Part shown: one piece after another, positions 1-12,446 of the stretch
How the letters are laid out: every line of letters starts with the position of its first letter
How positions within the stretch are numbered: position 1 is the first letter of the stretch
From: Cotesia glomerata
Taxonomy: Eukaryota > Arthropoda > Insecta > Hymenoptera > Braconidae
Reading direction: 5' to 3'
Assembly: GCF_020080835.1 (NCBI RefSeq)
Contig: NC_058163.1
Span: forward strand, 26,548,131 to 26,612,130
DNA: 64,000 nucleotides
Made by a program: the position numbers and the translations under genes
The notes under the pieces: generated by a model
Told to the model about the DNA's origin: nothing
Seen by the model: only the letters and a program-made list of their open reading frames with translations
The model's database searches: none

Positions 1-1625
1 TGATATATGGAACGAAAAGATTGAAGATTAAGCTTGAAGATAAATATTTCGGGAATACCCTGGAGAAATAATAAATTTCAGATTACTTTCTTCAGTTTTA
101 AAACCAGACGACCCACTTTCAATAGAAGAAACTCTATAAAAATTAAATTCTTACAATTTAAATATAAAATATTAACATAGCTTTAAATATATTTCAAATT
201 TTTTGTCAAAAATTAATTACGCTCAAAAATGAAAATTTGAGACGAATACTTTTGAATTTAGCGAATCGAATTCAGCTTCTGATATGACGAAAATAAAAAC
301 AAAAAGGGAATACAATTTTGTAATAGAAATAAAATTGGATCACTGCAGAACGGACTAAGGGTTGATATAAAAGAAAAAGACTTGAGGGCTGGCCTGCAGT
401 CAGAAAATCCAATGTCATAAAGAGGAAAAACTAAAGCCGGATTTGACACGGGAAAAAAGAAACGCTCTTCTAAAACCACATTTTTTGACTCGCTGAAATA
501 AAAACATACCAATAAAAGTTCATTTCCCGAAAATAATTACTTAGTTAGTGTTCATGTTTGATGCCGCTATTTTTTATTATATCGGAAAAATTCCATTAAG
601 ATCTCGCGTATTATTTTTATTCTTATTTATTTTACACTGCATCGAAAATATCGTGAAATATCTAATTTAAAATTTAAAATTAAATAATAAAAAGATTATA
701 ACTTTTTTTCCGGGAAAAGTTGAGGCTGTCAGTGGCCTGATAATCGAAAGCGCCTTAAGTATGATTAAGGCGTCGGAAAAAAACGATCAAGCGAATGAGA
801 TCTCAAGTACAAATGCAATTAAATGAGAAAAAATTGAGCGTGAATAGTCGGAACATCATTACTATTTTCCGGCGTAATATTTTATAAAATTTATTTAACA
901 AACTCTCAATTTAATTTCTTTTATTCGCAGAATTAAACTTCTTTGATGTATTTTCATGAACTACATTTAACGCCGATCAGTTGAATTGAAGCAATTACGT
1001 ATCGTAAAGGCACTTTAACGCTTAGCCCATCTTTCGGTCCAACCTCAGAAGCTCTTCTACTTTTTTTAAACTTGTTCTTTCTTCCGTAATTTTTTTTAAA
1101 CTTTTTTCTCAAACTGTCGCTGGTTCTTTCGCGCCAACACACAATCCGCGACCATTCAAACGTTCGAGTCTCCTTACATTTTATTCTCAGTCTCATCTTT
1201 TGCTTGAGTGGCTCCACGGACTTATAGACTAAGACCAGCTGAGTGGAAATTTCGAGCCAACTCCGCAACGTCATGTGAACGAATCTCCATTTATTTTTAT
1301 TACTTCCAATGTCCACCAGTTACTCAACTAGTCAATTTGATAACTTCAATACTGAAAGTTTTTTTTCTTTTTAAAAATAACATTTAAATAAATTCATTCG
1401 CTGACCGGAAAAAATTCGATATATTTTATGTACTTAAAAAAAAAAAATTATTTTAATTATTTCATTTCAAGAAGAAAAAATTTTGGAAAATCCAAAAGTG
1501 CACGACTCATAATGCTCATTCAATTATGAAATGTTAATAATTTAAAGAATGTGAAAAAAAAAATATATAAAACAGCTAAAATAGCACGATAATGCCCAAG
1601 CGCTTCTATTTTTTGTTTTATTTTA
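1..1625. other. AT-rich spacer, no recognised gene
   Basis: No protein family, RNA gene or complete repeat is recognisable. The longest open frame (954-1316, minus, 120 codons) is rich in Lys/Arg and Ser, resembles nothing I know, and has no convincing start context or splice signals. The block is dominated by A and T runs. Confidence 0.6.
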
Positions 1626-1649
1626 TTAATTGTACATAATTGTACAATA

Positions 1650-2094
1650 AGGCTTTGGGAAGAACTCCCACGCGAAATTGTAAATTCGAGTAACTTGCAA
1701 GTCTTTAAAAAAGAAGTTTTCAATTATTTATTAAATCTTGATAATTAAAACGACGTCTAATAAATAACAAATTTAAGTTTAATACATTAAAGATTAAAGG
1801 TTAAAGATTAAGATTAAAATAAGAATAAAATAAGTGCAATTCACAGAATTATTATGCTATTGTCTGAATTGATAACATTGAAATTCTATATTTTAAACCT
1901 TTATTTTCTATATTTAATTTGATTTTTCCTTGTTTATATACAAGTTATACACAAATTACTTAAATTAATTTTTATGCAATGTTATGTACTCACAGAAATT
2001 ATTTTCTTGTAAAAACTGTAAATACTATGTAATAGAAATTGCCATTTGGCCTGTGCTTTGGCATCAATACACAAAATCTAAATCTAAATCTAAA
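1650..2094 (+). pseudogene. 5'-truncated LINE (non-LTR retrotransposon) 3' end
   Basis: Seen: a 32-codon open frame at 1650-1748 reading LWEELPREIVNSSNLQVFKK and ending in TAA. It is followed by about 340 bp of AT-rich 3' untranslated sequence, a conserved-looking GCCATTTGGCCTGTGCTTTG motif near 2040, and a terminal tail of repeated AAATCT units ending near 2094. Known: the C-terminus of CR1/L2/Jockey-type reverse transcriptase proteins often has a LW..LP..I..S..L..FK pattern, and such LINEs end in short simple repeats. Inference: a dead copy cut off by incomplete reverse transcription, keeping only the last residues of ORF2 and the 3' UTR. No RT catalytic motif remains, so the clade cannot be assigned. 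A related tail lies on the other strand near 50.46 kb. Confidence 0.6.
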
Positions 2095-2448
2095 CGACAC
2101 TGAATTACTTAGCCATTTATAATAGGTGACCTAAAATTCTTTCAAAGAATTAAAAAAAAAAAATTTAACTCAATTAATGCATTTTTTCGCAAGTTACAGT
2201 GTTTTCAGAGTTTCATACATGACAGGAAAATTTTTTGACCTATTTTGATGTTTTTTTTCGTTTCTATTACATTAAATCAATTTTTTAAAAGTGTCAAATT
2301 AATCTCCATTAAATTATCTTGACAATAGTATGCAAAATACCTTGATTCCGTGAACTAACAAGACTATAATAATAAAGATAGTTGCCGAAAAAAATTTTTC
2401 GATCGTAAAGCACTCTTTGATGCTTCGCATCATAAGTCGTGCAAAAAA

Positions 2449-2646
2449 ACACAGAAAAAAAAATGTTCTTGAATCAAGTATATAATTTTGAAGATATTTT
2501 TGATTTGAGTAGAAAAATTCTTGAATTACGGAAATTTTTCTTGATTTAAGGAAATTTTACTTGATTCAAGACAATTACCCTCTTCAAAATTATATTCTTG
2601 GCTTAAGAATTTTTCTCTTGAATCAAGTAAATTTTTTTATTCAGTG
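2449..2646. mobile_element. Miniature element, ACACAGAAAAAA / TTCTTGAATCAAG family (copy 1)
   Basis: The left end reads ACACAGAAAAAAAAATG, followed by repeated, partly inverted TTGATTCAAGAA-type words. The motif TATAATTTTGAAGA near the left is mirrored by TCTTCAAAATTATA near the right. The right end (TTTATTCAGTG) is diverged. The same word set recurs at 17.7, 32.06, 52.6 and 57.4 kb. Non-coding; probably a non-autonomous DNA transposon whose superfamily I cannot name. Confidence 0.5.
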
Positions 2647-2947
2647 CATAAATTTCAATCAAGAACTTTGATTATTTCAAATATAAGAAAAGTTCAATTA
2701 AATTATACTATTGTAATTTTTTTCAGTTTTTTTCTAAAGAAAATCAATTGAAAAATGCAGATATTTGAAAGACAGTGATTTGCAATACACTAGCCGTTAC
2801 TTTAAATCCATGAATAGATATATAGATATATTTTTCGGTTGAATGTACAAAGTTTCGTTGAACATATCCGTACGTTCCAACCCAACTCGTTGAAGTAAAC
2901 GTATCATACACGTACAGATATATCTATAACATTAGTATTGTACATAT

Positions 2948-2976
2948 ATGTATGTATGTATGTATGTGTATGTATA
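2948..2976. repeat. (TATG)n microsatellite
   Basis: Seven or so TATG/TGTA units in tandem, slightly interrupted. Confidence 0.85.
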
Positions 2977-3757
2977 TCGAAACTGCACTACCGGATGCTT
3001 TGATTTCCATCCAATTTCCATGAATTTCTCGTATCGCTGGACTCACTCTCGAGTGCTCGGACCCGATCTTGACGAAATTTTTCACCATACCTCTTTTATA
3101 TGTATATATTTTACTCCCAAGCTTTTGTCGCTTATACAAAAAACGCTAAATCTCAAACGAGAATTCAATTAAATTGAAAATGAAAATAAAAATAAAAGTA
3201 AAATTAATAAAAATAAAAAAATTTTGTCATGATACCACGCCACTCTTCCTAGTTCCTACCTACCAGCATGAAACTATTCAGACGAATTCTAATCTATTTT
3301 TTTTTATTTTTCAATTAATTCTCAATGAACTCTATCTCCGACTTTATGTCATCCCATCAAAAGGATCTTAAAACTCTCGACTCTCATTCGGCACTAAACT
3401 GATTCGATTTAAATTTTCAAACGCTTCAATTTAACAGACTGGTTTTTCCTTTTTATTTCTATTTACCCGTTTCCTATTTGTCGGCTCATGTTGTGTCCTC
3501 CCTCCCTTTTAATCTCATCTAATAAACTTTCTAACGGACTACTTCTATCTCAAGTTTATTCTGTCTATATATTTTATGTGAACAGTTCGGTGACTTTGCC
3601 GACAATTGCTCTATCGGTACGACAGATTACAGTAGCGCTGCTCCATTTTATACTTTGCATCTTTATAATTTTAAATAATAATTTTTTTATTAATATATTG
3701 TCTTAGAATATGCATTAAATAAATTTTTAAAAATTGTAGAATTAATCTTCTCACAAA
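2977..3757. other. AT-rich spacer, nothing recognised
   Basis: No gene, RNA or repeat family recognised. Short open frames here (for example 3488-3706) are hydrophobic or low complexity and look random. Confidence 0.55.
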
Positions 3758-3799
3758 ATAATAATAATAATAATAATAATAGTAATAATAATAACAATA
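3758..3799. repeat. (ATA/AAT)n microsatellite
   Basis: An imperfect run of AAT units with AGT and AAC interruptions, directly before the tandem duplication at 3802. Confidence 0.85.
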
Positions 3800-3801
3800 A
3801 T

Positions 3802-4240
3802 TTTGCATTTATTTCATTAAAAATCGCTGATAAAATTTTTAATTAATTTTTAATGAATAAAAAAAAAATCTATAATTTATTATAAAAATTAAAATTCTAG
3901 TTTTAATAAAATCTTTTTAAATGAATATTTTAAAAAATACTTGTTTAAATAAATTAAAATTTGATAAATATTTTGAACATTTTTAAAAAATAAATTAATA
4001 AATAAATTCATTGAAAAAATTAAAAATTTTGAATTTGCATTTATTTTATTAAAAATCGCTCATAAAATTTTTAAATAATTTTTAATGAACAAAAAAAAAG
4101 TCCGTAATTTATTATAAAAATTAAAATTCTAGTTTTAATAAAATCTTTTTAAATAAATATTTTAAAAAATACTTGTTTAAATAAATTAAAAATGAAATAT
4201 TAAAATTTGATAAATATTTTGAACATTTTTAAGAAACAAA
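3802..4240. repeat. Two-unit tandem duplication, period about 231 bp
   Basis: The block starting TTTGCATTTATTTCATTAAA at 3802 recurs at 4033 (TTTGCATTTATTTTATTAAA). Both copies share the downstream landmarks AAAATCGCT, ATTCTAGTTTTAATAAAATC and ATTTTGAACATTTTTAA. A few substitutions and one short insertion separate the copies. Non-coding. Confidence 0.75.
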
Positions 4241-6146
4241 TTAGTTTATTCGAGTTTTCAGGATACAATCCTCAATACAAAAAAGAAAAATAATAATAAT
4301 AATTGCAACAAAAAATTTTTTATTCATTAATTTTAAGTAATAATTTTATTTATTAAATGATTAATTAAAATTCTGGTTCAAAGATCATGTTGCATTCTTT
4401 TGAAACTTTTAACTAGTCAAACCATTGTTATTATACCAACTAAAATAAAAAAAAAAAAATCTTAAATATCGAAAACTTTATTTTTCCGCAAAGTTAACTC
4501 CAAATTAAATTATAAATAAAATGACGGTGCACTGAGTAAAAATATAAACGTCAAATGAACAAGTATAAGTCCAAAGTGAAAGAGACATTTTTAGAGGAAA
4601 TAACGTCAAATATCCTTATGTTTCTCTGGGTTCAAGTGACCTCAGCACGTCGATATTCCGTGTCCTAACCGATTAACCACCTCGTCGTGCGAGATTTAAT
4701 AATGCTTTGACCAGCCGAAGTAAAGGAGAATTTGTTTACCACAAAAAAAAATATTACACACATAAATTTTTATACTTATACTTGTTATACTATTTAGAGT
4801 ACAGTAAGCTAACGAGTAATGAAGTTAAGTGAACAGTGTAAGTAAAAGAGCTAATGTTAAATGTAATGTAAGACCCGAGAAAAGAGTTGACGCCGTAGAA
4901 TTGCATGCACGCGGGGTCACGACTGTAAGCATTCACTCGCATTCCTTCTCACGTTCTTTTACAGTCATCCAAGTACTTTATTCTCATAAAAATTCTTTGA
5001 CATTTTTTTATAAAATTATTCGGATGATTTTTTAGAATTTTTTTGACGTTTGAATTTTAGAGAAAAATTAATAATTCAATTTTTTTAATTATTTTTTTTT
5101 TTTTATAGAATTGGATGTTCAGAAATTAGACCTTTTAAAAAAGCGATAACTCTATTACAAATAAAAATTCTTAATGTAAAGATAATTGAGCATTAGCTGA
5201 GATTCTAATGCATTAAACATTGTCATCCGTTATGTCTCATATTATTTTATTTCTTCAGCATCACTGGCGATAATTAATTTGAGCGCTCCGTCTAATTGAA
5301 ACATCGTACCATCGATAATTAACCCTCTTTTAATTCACAAGAGAACGTGACCTGCTTGACTTTTAATTTTCCTCAGTTCCTCCACCGTCCGTCATATTTT
5401 ATCCTTCTCAATTAATTAACAAAATTAACGGAGACATTTTAAGCTCACGAAAATTAACAACATCACTCTATTAATTTTTGAATTTAATTATTTTTAGTAT
5501 CAGGGTAATAGAGCGCTCATCAGATTACTTGGAATGCGACTGTCGTTTTTAATCCAACTTCAGTATTTTTTTTAAATATTCAGATTATTATTGTTTTAAT
5601 TTATATAGCCGTTAAATTCACCCTTCTTTAGTCCGAAAATATATGAACGACTCTATCCGAGTGATTGTATCATCCCAAAAAGATGAAAAAAGGTTCATAA
5701 AAATGACTTTTAACATTGAAGACACAATCATGTCAACTTACGTTGAAACTTTTTCCGCTTTGTAAATAACTTTATAAATAATTAATTTTGATACACTCGT
5801 ATTCGTGAAGTTTGTTTCAATTTTTTTTTTTTGTATTCATGAGAGCTTCTAAGTGCCTAAGCCTTTAAGTTTTTTTTCAGCATACTAAACTTATGTTATA
5901 TAGAAAAAAAAAACATAAAGTGAATTTCCTTCGTGAGATATTTCAGGAGTTTTTTATTCTAGAAGTGGAGACAAACTTCTTACGTTTCATAGCGGATTTT
6001 TTACTGATGTAAGAACACACTTGCTCTATCTCTCTACTTTCTAAGAATATTCTATCCATGTTATACTTCGGAAAAAATTTTCTATGGTCTATATCATGTA
6101 TGGTTATGTCAAGATATATATGAAAATGAAAAAATTAATTATAATT
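4241..6146. other. AT-rich spacer, nothing recognised
   Basis: Long A/T homopolymers and no recognisable coding, RNA or repeat-family sequence. A slightly GC-richer patch at 4620-4930 contains a 68-codon open frame with no known resemblance. Confidence 0.5.
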
Positions 6147-6876
6147 ATTAAGAGAATAGGGAAAATTTTGTTTCCAGATCTTGATTTAAATTTTTACCTT
6201 TTCAAGGTTTCATTTCATTCTCATCTATAATTAATTTATTATGATAAATATTTAGGCTGCATTTGAAAATGCTCTATCTCTAGAGACATAATTAAGAAAT
6301 GACCTTGTATCATGTGAACTATTGACATTTTTAAAGATATAAACTTACCCTGACATTACACTCATCGAGACCTTTCATTTGAGTACCCACATCAATATTT
6401 CATATATTTTATATAGTTATATATTTCACAAATACCATATATATAAAATATGTAAAAATTGCCATGTGGGTACTCAAATGAAAGCTCTTGATGAGTGTAA
6501 CATCGGGATGAGCTTATATCTTTAAAAATGTCGGTAACTAAGAACTGACATTGCTATCTTGTCAGCTAATGATATTTTTAAAGATATAAGCTCACCCCGA
6601 GATTATACTCATCGAGACCTTCCATTTGAGTACCCACATCAATTTTTCATATATTTAAATATATTATATATATGTATACATGAAAAATATATCAAAAATG
6701 CATGTGGGTACTCAAATGAAAGCTCTTGATAAGTGTAACATCGGGATGAGCTTATATCTTTAAAAACGTCAATATTTACGAAAGTACAGTGCAATTTAAC
6801 AAAAATCATTATTTAATAGAGCAAAATTTTAATTTTTTCAGTTCACAAGTCACGGCAGTCACATAGTGACTTCAAG
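6147..6876 (-). repeat. Foldback repeat family, copy A (two palindromic units)
   Basis: Each unit is a palindrome of about 200 bp. Its arms run from ATTTTTAAAGATATAAGCTC through TTTGAGTACCCACAT to a central TATATA stretch, then mirror back. Units lie at about 6325-6535 and 6565-6775. The left flank carries the family's end sequence TTTAGGCTGCATTTGAAAATG. The right flank carries GTGCAATTTAACAAAA and then the inverted GTCACATAGTGAC motif. Orientation is opposite to copies C, D and E. Non-coding. Confidence 0.8.
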
Positions 6877-8373
6877 GTTGCTTAACCCTTAAAATTTAAA
6901 ACAACTACAATTATTTTTACATTCTAAAATACAAATTCATGCACAACTCCATAAAATTCTCCACAGTACATGACTAAAACTTATTCATTAGTTTATATAG
7001 TCATAGAGTAATTTATGCACTAAAATAAAAAATGGGTTATAATTTCCCAGAGTGGTATCCGTCTGAGCATAACCTTCAGTCAATGTATACACGTGCACTC
7101 GATTAATTAGTCGTCTCTTTACGGCCGGACTATAATAAATGCAAACGAGACTCCAGGGCCGCTGAAGCTGTTGGGATACCTACGACATGATGGAAGTAAA
7201 GGCGGGAAGAAATGAATAAAAAAAAACAAAATAAACTAAAATAAAATGAAATAGAATAAAAAATACAGAAGCTACGTGAAACAGACGTAATTTACGAGGC
7301 CGTTAAGCCACCCCAACTCTAAAAACCTAAACGGAGAACGATGTTACCCTCCTAAATCTTCAAACTGGCGGCAGTCACTCACTTTACTACTTTCTCTTTG
7401 TTTCTCAACGCAAAACCTTTATCTTTCTATATAAATTATTTCACTGGACCCTTTGTTGACCTTATAATTCAATCACTATTTCAAACAATTCTTTCATTTC
7501 TTTAATCCCCACTTAAGGTGGATTACATTAAAATCTAGCCATTTGTAGAAACTCTGACACGATTATATGAAACTTTTTTTAGTAATTCTCTGCTCGCATT
7601 ACATACTCGAATTTGTTAAGATAATACCAACGAATTTATTAGCTAATCAAGATTTGTTTTTTTTTTTTTCTAAAACATTTGTTTGCAAAAAAACAGACAA
7701 CTGTTTTCATTTAATCTGAACAATTATTCTATCAAAATTATAATTTCTAAATTATAGTACTAAATAGTTTAAAAGAACAAAATTTTCCAAAATTTTTTGT
7801 TTTTTTGACAAGAATCAAAATTTCTTGAATGATTTTTCGAAGGTTAAGAAATTTAGTTAAATTTTTTTAAATATAGAGAACTGACGTTGCTCTCGAATAA
7901 GTTTTAAAATATCGGTCGTTAAATTCACGAGATTTCTATTCTAGCTTATAAATGAGCGTTATTTCACGCTCCTACAAACTTAAATTATAACAAATCCTTT
8001 GAATGCAGTTCAAATTGTAATATCTCCAAGTATCAAGAGATTAATACTAGGTAATTAAGTTAAAAGGAATCTTAGTAAAATTGTGTCAAGACTTAAAAAA
8101 TAAAATAAAGTAATGTTAAAATTAGTTTTTAATTTTTTTCAATTATGAATTTATAAAATTTAAACCAAAAATTAATCATCAAAAATAAGATAAGGAACCT
8201 TCAAATAAAAAAGTTAATTGTTAGTTCAAATTTTTTGACATAAGTTTTGTAGAAATATCTAAAAACAAAACATGGGTGTCATTTTTCTTCCAACTCATGA
8301 GAAAAGATGAAAAAAAAAATCTTTTAAAGATTTTGCAAAAGAGGTGACAATTAGAACAATATTTATCAAATAA
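6877..8373. other. Spacer with a GC-richer patch at 7040-7400
   Basis: 7040-7400 is less AT-rich than its surroundings and looks like single-copy sequence, but has no open frame or RNA fold that I can support. The rest is A/T-rich. Confidence 0.45.
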
Positions 8374-8375
8374 TA

Positions 8376-8624
8376 CACTGATAAAAAGATTTATTTATAG
8401 TTAAAAATATTTGTTAATATTTAACAAATCGTTTATTAGAGACCACTTTTTAGTCTTTAACAAATATTTCTTATTATTTAACAAGATTAATTAATATTTA
8501 ATAAATAAATATAAGATTTATTAAATACAAACAAATCATTTTAAACACTAAGAAATATTTATTGAATATTAAAAAATGTTCTCTAATAAATGATTTGTTA
8601 AATATTAACAAATATTTTTAACTA
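8376..8624. repeat. Left terminus of the ISL2EU element: palindromic miniature-element body
   Basis: After the outer CACTGATA end comes a palindrome whose arms read TTAAAAATATTTGTTAATAT ... and mirror at 8590-8624. The central landmark AGAGACCACTTTTTAG is shared with the free-standing miniature element at 42488-42755. In that element the right arm continues into CCTTCTATCAGT. Here it stops at TTAACTA and runs directly into TTCGCTGTGAGTG, the start of the transposon body. Confidence 0.7.
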
Positions 8625-8780
8625 TTCGCTGTGAGTGAAGCCATGGTAGGGGAAATTAAATCGACTGAAGCGTTCGCAGTGGTTACTTTCGGTATTACGG
8701 GGGGCTATTATTACTAAAATTGTAAGCAAGCACACGTGGAGAGTATTTATTTTGTTTTAATTTAAATCAATTAAAAAAAA

Positions 8781-10725
8781 ATGAGACACCAAAGTTGTTG
8801 TGTCGTAAATTGTAAAAATACCAGCAGAAAAGTGAGTGCAAGTTTTATAAATTTCCGACTGCTCAATGGAAAAAAAATCAACGGAATCAGTGGATAGCTG
8901 CAGTTAAAAGGCTGAAGTAAGTACTACCATAACCTTAATTTTATCAATAACAATAATTCGGAAAATTTTTATGAAAAATTAAGTTAGCCGACATCCTAAA
9001 ATTTTATAATTATTTTTTATTGATAAAATTAAAAAAAAAATTTTTTTAGTTCTAATTTTATTAAAAATAAAAAAATTAACGCCAGTTAACTTTAGTATTA
9101 TAGAATTGAAAATTTTTCAAAATTTTTAAGTTTAGTGAAAGTTAATAATGTTGTTATGATTCTGTGATGAAAAATCTAATTTACAATAAATGCTTAAATG
9201 TAAATTAACAGAAAAAATTTACATACTATTCTAACATTTTGTAAACACGTGATTTTAGCGCTGACGGATCACAGTGGGTTCCCAAGCCATGTGATTGTAT
9301 TTGTAGTGATCATTTTATTGGAGGTAAGAAATCAGAAGAGGAGCTAAGTCCTAGCTACATTCCAACTATATTTCCTTCAATTTACAAGTGCTCAAAAAGT
9401 AAATGAATCCTCTGCGTTAAACAGGTAAAAATTATTTGGTAAACTTGATCAATTTGAACGACTTAGCAATGATAATTTTATATTTTCAGATATAAACGCG
9501 TAATGAATCGGCGCATGAAAGCACAATTACCTTCAACATCAAATGCTGAGTCCAATGTTATAGAATCGGTAGAAGTGATGACTGAAAATCCTCCAGTAGT
9601 GTCTTCAAAAGTAGACCAAGAGTGTCAAATTGATTTTTATTCGAACTCTGATATCAATTTCTCAAACATTTACTTGCAATCGTTATGTCAAAGACGATTT
9701 ATGTCATGCTGAAACTCAGACAGAAATTGTTGAAGATACTAGGGCGATTAAAATTCATATTGGTAATAAAAATTTGTAGATAAAGAATGTGGTACTCCTA
9801 AAACCTTGTTGTTGATAAAGAAAGTCAAGCAAACAGTAAACATTTCAATGGATTCACATCGGTGACAAAGGATCAAGAAATCATTGATCTGGCAGGGGTT
9901 TCATTCGAAAATTTTGATTTCTTGTTGACAAGAATGTCTACACGAAAAAAGTACATTGTATCGAAAAAAGATCGACTATTAATTTTTTTAATGAAAATGA
10001 AAACTGATTGACATTTTCAGCACTTGGTGTACTGTTTAGTATTCACAGAACAACAATTTCTACAATTTTTTATGAAACTTTGCAACTACTAGCTAGTGCA
10101 ACCAGAAATTTAGTATTTTGGCCAGATATTGACGCTGTACAAGAAACTATGCCTGACTGCTTTCTACCTGATTACAGTAACACCAGAGTTATAATTGATT
10201 GTACAGAATTTCGAATTGATATCCCTAAAAGTGTCGACAATCGTGTTTTTACATACTCCCAATACAAAAACTTCACGGCTAAAGTTCTTATTGGAATAAC
10301 TCCTGGAGGTTTTATTTCCTTAAGATCTGACGTAGCCGGAGGACGGAAATCGGATTCTCAACTTACAATAGAGTTCAGCTGTTAGATCTATTAGAAGATG
10401 GTGACATTGTTTTGGCTGACAAAGGTTTTCCAGAAATAAAACAGTGATTGACGCAAGTGGTAAAAAGTACAAATGGTTATGCCGCCTTTTTCTTGAAAAA
10501 AAAAATGAATTTTCAGCCATAGAAACTCAACAAACATACAGTGTAGCAAGAGTTAGGATTCACGTTGAAAGAATCATGCAACGATTACGGACTTATCAAA
10601 TATTGCATAAAATTCCTCAACACTTGTTTCATTGCATAGACGATATTGTGCACATTTGTTGTGTTTTGGTAAATTTACAGCCTCCAATTATTTCTAATAA
10701 AGAAGATGCTGAAAATGAGAGATAA
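8781..10725 (+). pseudogene. THAP-domain DDE transposase (DDE_Tnp_4 type), frameshifted pseudogene
   Basis: Role: would bind the element ends through an N-terminal THAP zinc finger and cut and join DNA with a DDE catalytic core in the nucleus. Seen: ATG at 8781 followed by the THAP start (CCVVNCKNTSRK). A one-base frame change follows, then FYKF..AQW and QWIAAVKRL up to a GTAAGT donor at 8917. The acceptor is at 9258, and the exon continues NADGSQWVPKPC..C..HF, completing the C2CH pattern. A second intron spans 9425-9489. The catalytic core is at 10008-10725: first Asp in IIDCTEF (codon 10197), second in DIVLADKGFP (codon 10418), Glu in VRIHVERIMQRLR (codon 10567). The reading frame must shift at about six or more places (exon 1, near 9397, 9690, 10005, 10375, 10440 and probably 10485), so no full-length protein can be made. 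The family call is firm; precise break positions are by eye. Confidence 0.8.
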
Positions 10726-11085
10726 AAAATATCTTATTACTCATAAAAACTGTATTTATTTTATGGATTTTGATGACATACAAAATTAAATTTCCAAGAT
10801 ATTGTAAATAAATTGTAAAATTAATGAATAAATTGTTTAAATTCTTGTAATAAACAATAACATTCTTTACAACTTTTATATTAGTAAGGAATATTAAATT
10901 AAAACTCTTTTAAATTGGTATTTTTATAACGAATAACAATACTCTTTACTTAACTTAATAAATATTAAATTTTAAGTAACGAATAATATATCTTTACTTA
11001 ATTTTCTAATAATTGACTTGTTGGTAACAATGACAATATTCCAATTATTTTTACGCAGTTATGTATTATAAAAAATAAGTTATTA
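10726..11085. other. Shared 3' intergenic region of the two convergent transposon genes
   Basis: About 360 bp of A/T-rich sequence between the stop of the transposase and the stop of the YqaJ gene, with several AATAAA-like words in both orientations that could serve as polyadenylation signals. No other feature seen. Confidence 0.45.
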
Positions 11086-12390
11086 TTATTTAAAAATATT
11101 CTCAATATCACTTTCAGTAAAGCTTCGTTTCTCCATTGTAATATCATTTTCCTCATTACTATCTAAGTTATCAGTATTATCACAATTGTTATGATTATTT
11201 TCTTTATCACTGTCTTCAATAGTTAAGGTCGCGTATAAAGCAGGTAAATAATGTTCAAAATAGAATTTTTCGCTTTTTAAAATCACAGTTTTTAAAAAAT
11301 CTTCGTCTCTATGAACTCCAATCAAAAAACTGCCATCTTCAACAGGTGAATAGACAAAGAAATCACAAACGCTCATTCCACTGACATACATTTGAACTTG
11401 AACTTGTGTATAATAAAGATCAGTCTTCTTCAGTTGTAACTTATTATCAATAAGTTGTAAATACTTAACATTACTTGAGTTATCAATGGTATTAATTATT
11501 GGTTTCTTCTCGCAAGAACTTGGACATTTGAATTCTACAATTTTTGAAATAGAGCCATCATCAGTGACAACGCCATCCAGGCTTGCACAAAGCCAAGGCT
11601 GAAATTTGCTGACCAATACTCCAACACGTTTAACAATACAATTTGTCAATTCTTGGTATTTAACTTTGGCATGAGTTTCCATTTTTAAACCGTATCTGGT
11701 TGAAGCACTGTCAATTTTACTAGGGTTTAACATATCTGAAACTAAAGCTTCAACTGGTTTTCTACTCAATACTTTAATATTATGAACATTAGAACTTGCG
11801 GAAATTCTTAACCGTCGAGCTTTAAACCAATTATTACTGGAAGATTGTTTAACTGTTTGACAAGACAAATTGACGATTTCCTGTTCTGATAATTGCACAT
11901 TTTTTAGGTAAAACTCTCGTATTTTACTATCCATTTCATATTCACTTTTATAAATAAAATATTCCTCTTGGAAAATTAATAAATTTTCAATACACACAGC
12001 GCATTCTTCTTTCTCCAAATTTAATTCAACTTGCGCTAATAACGAATTCATAACGTTTCTCACTGTGTGTTTATTGTTTTCTTTCAATTGTGCTTGTATT
12101 ATTAGTTTTAAGGGTGAATCATTTTTCAATTCAGTGATTGAAACTTTTTGAGGATCATGCAATTGGGTATATTTGTGTGGTACTATATTTTTAAAATACT
12201 CTCCTTTGGAATATTTATTTTTCGTGAATTGACGTACACTCGGCTTGCCCCACTGCTGCTCATGACTGGTTTTTGAAGCGCTTTCCTCATTGTTAATAAA
12301 ATAAATTAACGCCGCGACGTGCTTGCACTTTTTACTCTGATTATATACACAATTACATTGGACATCCGTCACATGGCGTTTAGAATTAAT
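11086..12390 (-). CDS. SWIM zinc finger / YqaJ-like nuclease, main exon of the ISL2EU accessory gene
   Basis: Role: a lambda-exonuclease-fold (YqaJ) nuclease carried by ISL2EU transposons; its exact job in transposition is unknown. Seen: an open frame of about 434 codons from a splice acceptor at 12391-12392 (TTTTTTAG on the minus strand) to a stop at 11086. Counting from GTG at 12372: a SWIM motif C6-x-C8-x7-C16-x-H18, a linker of about 165 residues, then the nuclease core. The core begins NWFKARRLRISAS (about 181-193) and includes RYGLKMETHAK (226-236), catalytic D266 in ASLDG, E280 and K282 in VEFKCP, and the QVQVQMY helix (323-329). The C-terminus is a low-complexity Asp/Glu/Asn tail. The first in-frame Met lies well after the SWIM motif, so the real start is in an upstream exon. 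Unlike the neighbouring transposase, this exon has no internal stop or frameshift. Confidence 0.8.
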   Translation of the reverse strand: MNSKRHVTDVQCNCVYNQSKKCKHVAALIYFINNEESASKTSHEQQWGKPSVRQFTKNKYSKGEYFKNIVPHKYTQLHDPQKVSITELKNDSPLKLIIQAQLKENNKHTVRNVMNSLLAQVELNLEKEECAVCIENLLIFQEEYFIYKSEYEMDSKIREFYLKNVQLSEQEIVNLSCQTVKQSSSNNWFKARRLRISASSNVHNIKVLSRKPVEALVSDMLNPSKIDSASTRYGLKMETHAKVKYQELTNCIVKRVGVLVSKFQPWLCASLDGVVTDDGSISKIVEFKCPSSCEKKPIINTIDNSSNVKYLQLIDNKLQLKKTDLYYTQVQVQMYVSGMSVCDFFVYSPVEDGSFLIGVHRDEDFLKTVILKSEKFYFEHYLPALYATLTIEDSDKENNHNNCDNTDNLDSNEENDITMEKRSFTESDIENIFK

Positions 12391-12446
12391 CTAAAAAAAA
12401 AATAATAGAAAAAATCTGTTAATTACAATACTCTAATAATTTTTAC

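Noticed and set aside
954..1316. 120-codon minus-strand open frame
   Set aside because: Lys/Arg-rich with no recognisable domain; length is possible by chance in this much sequence.
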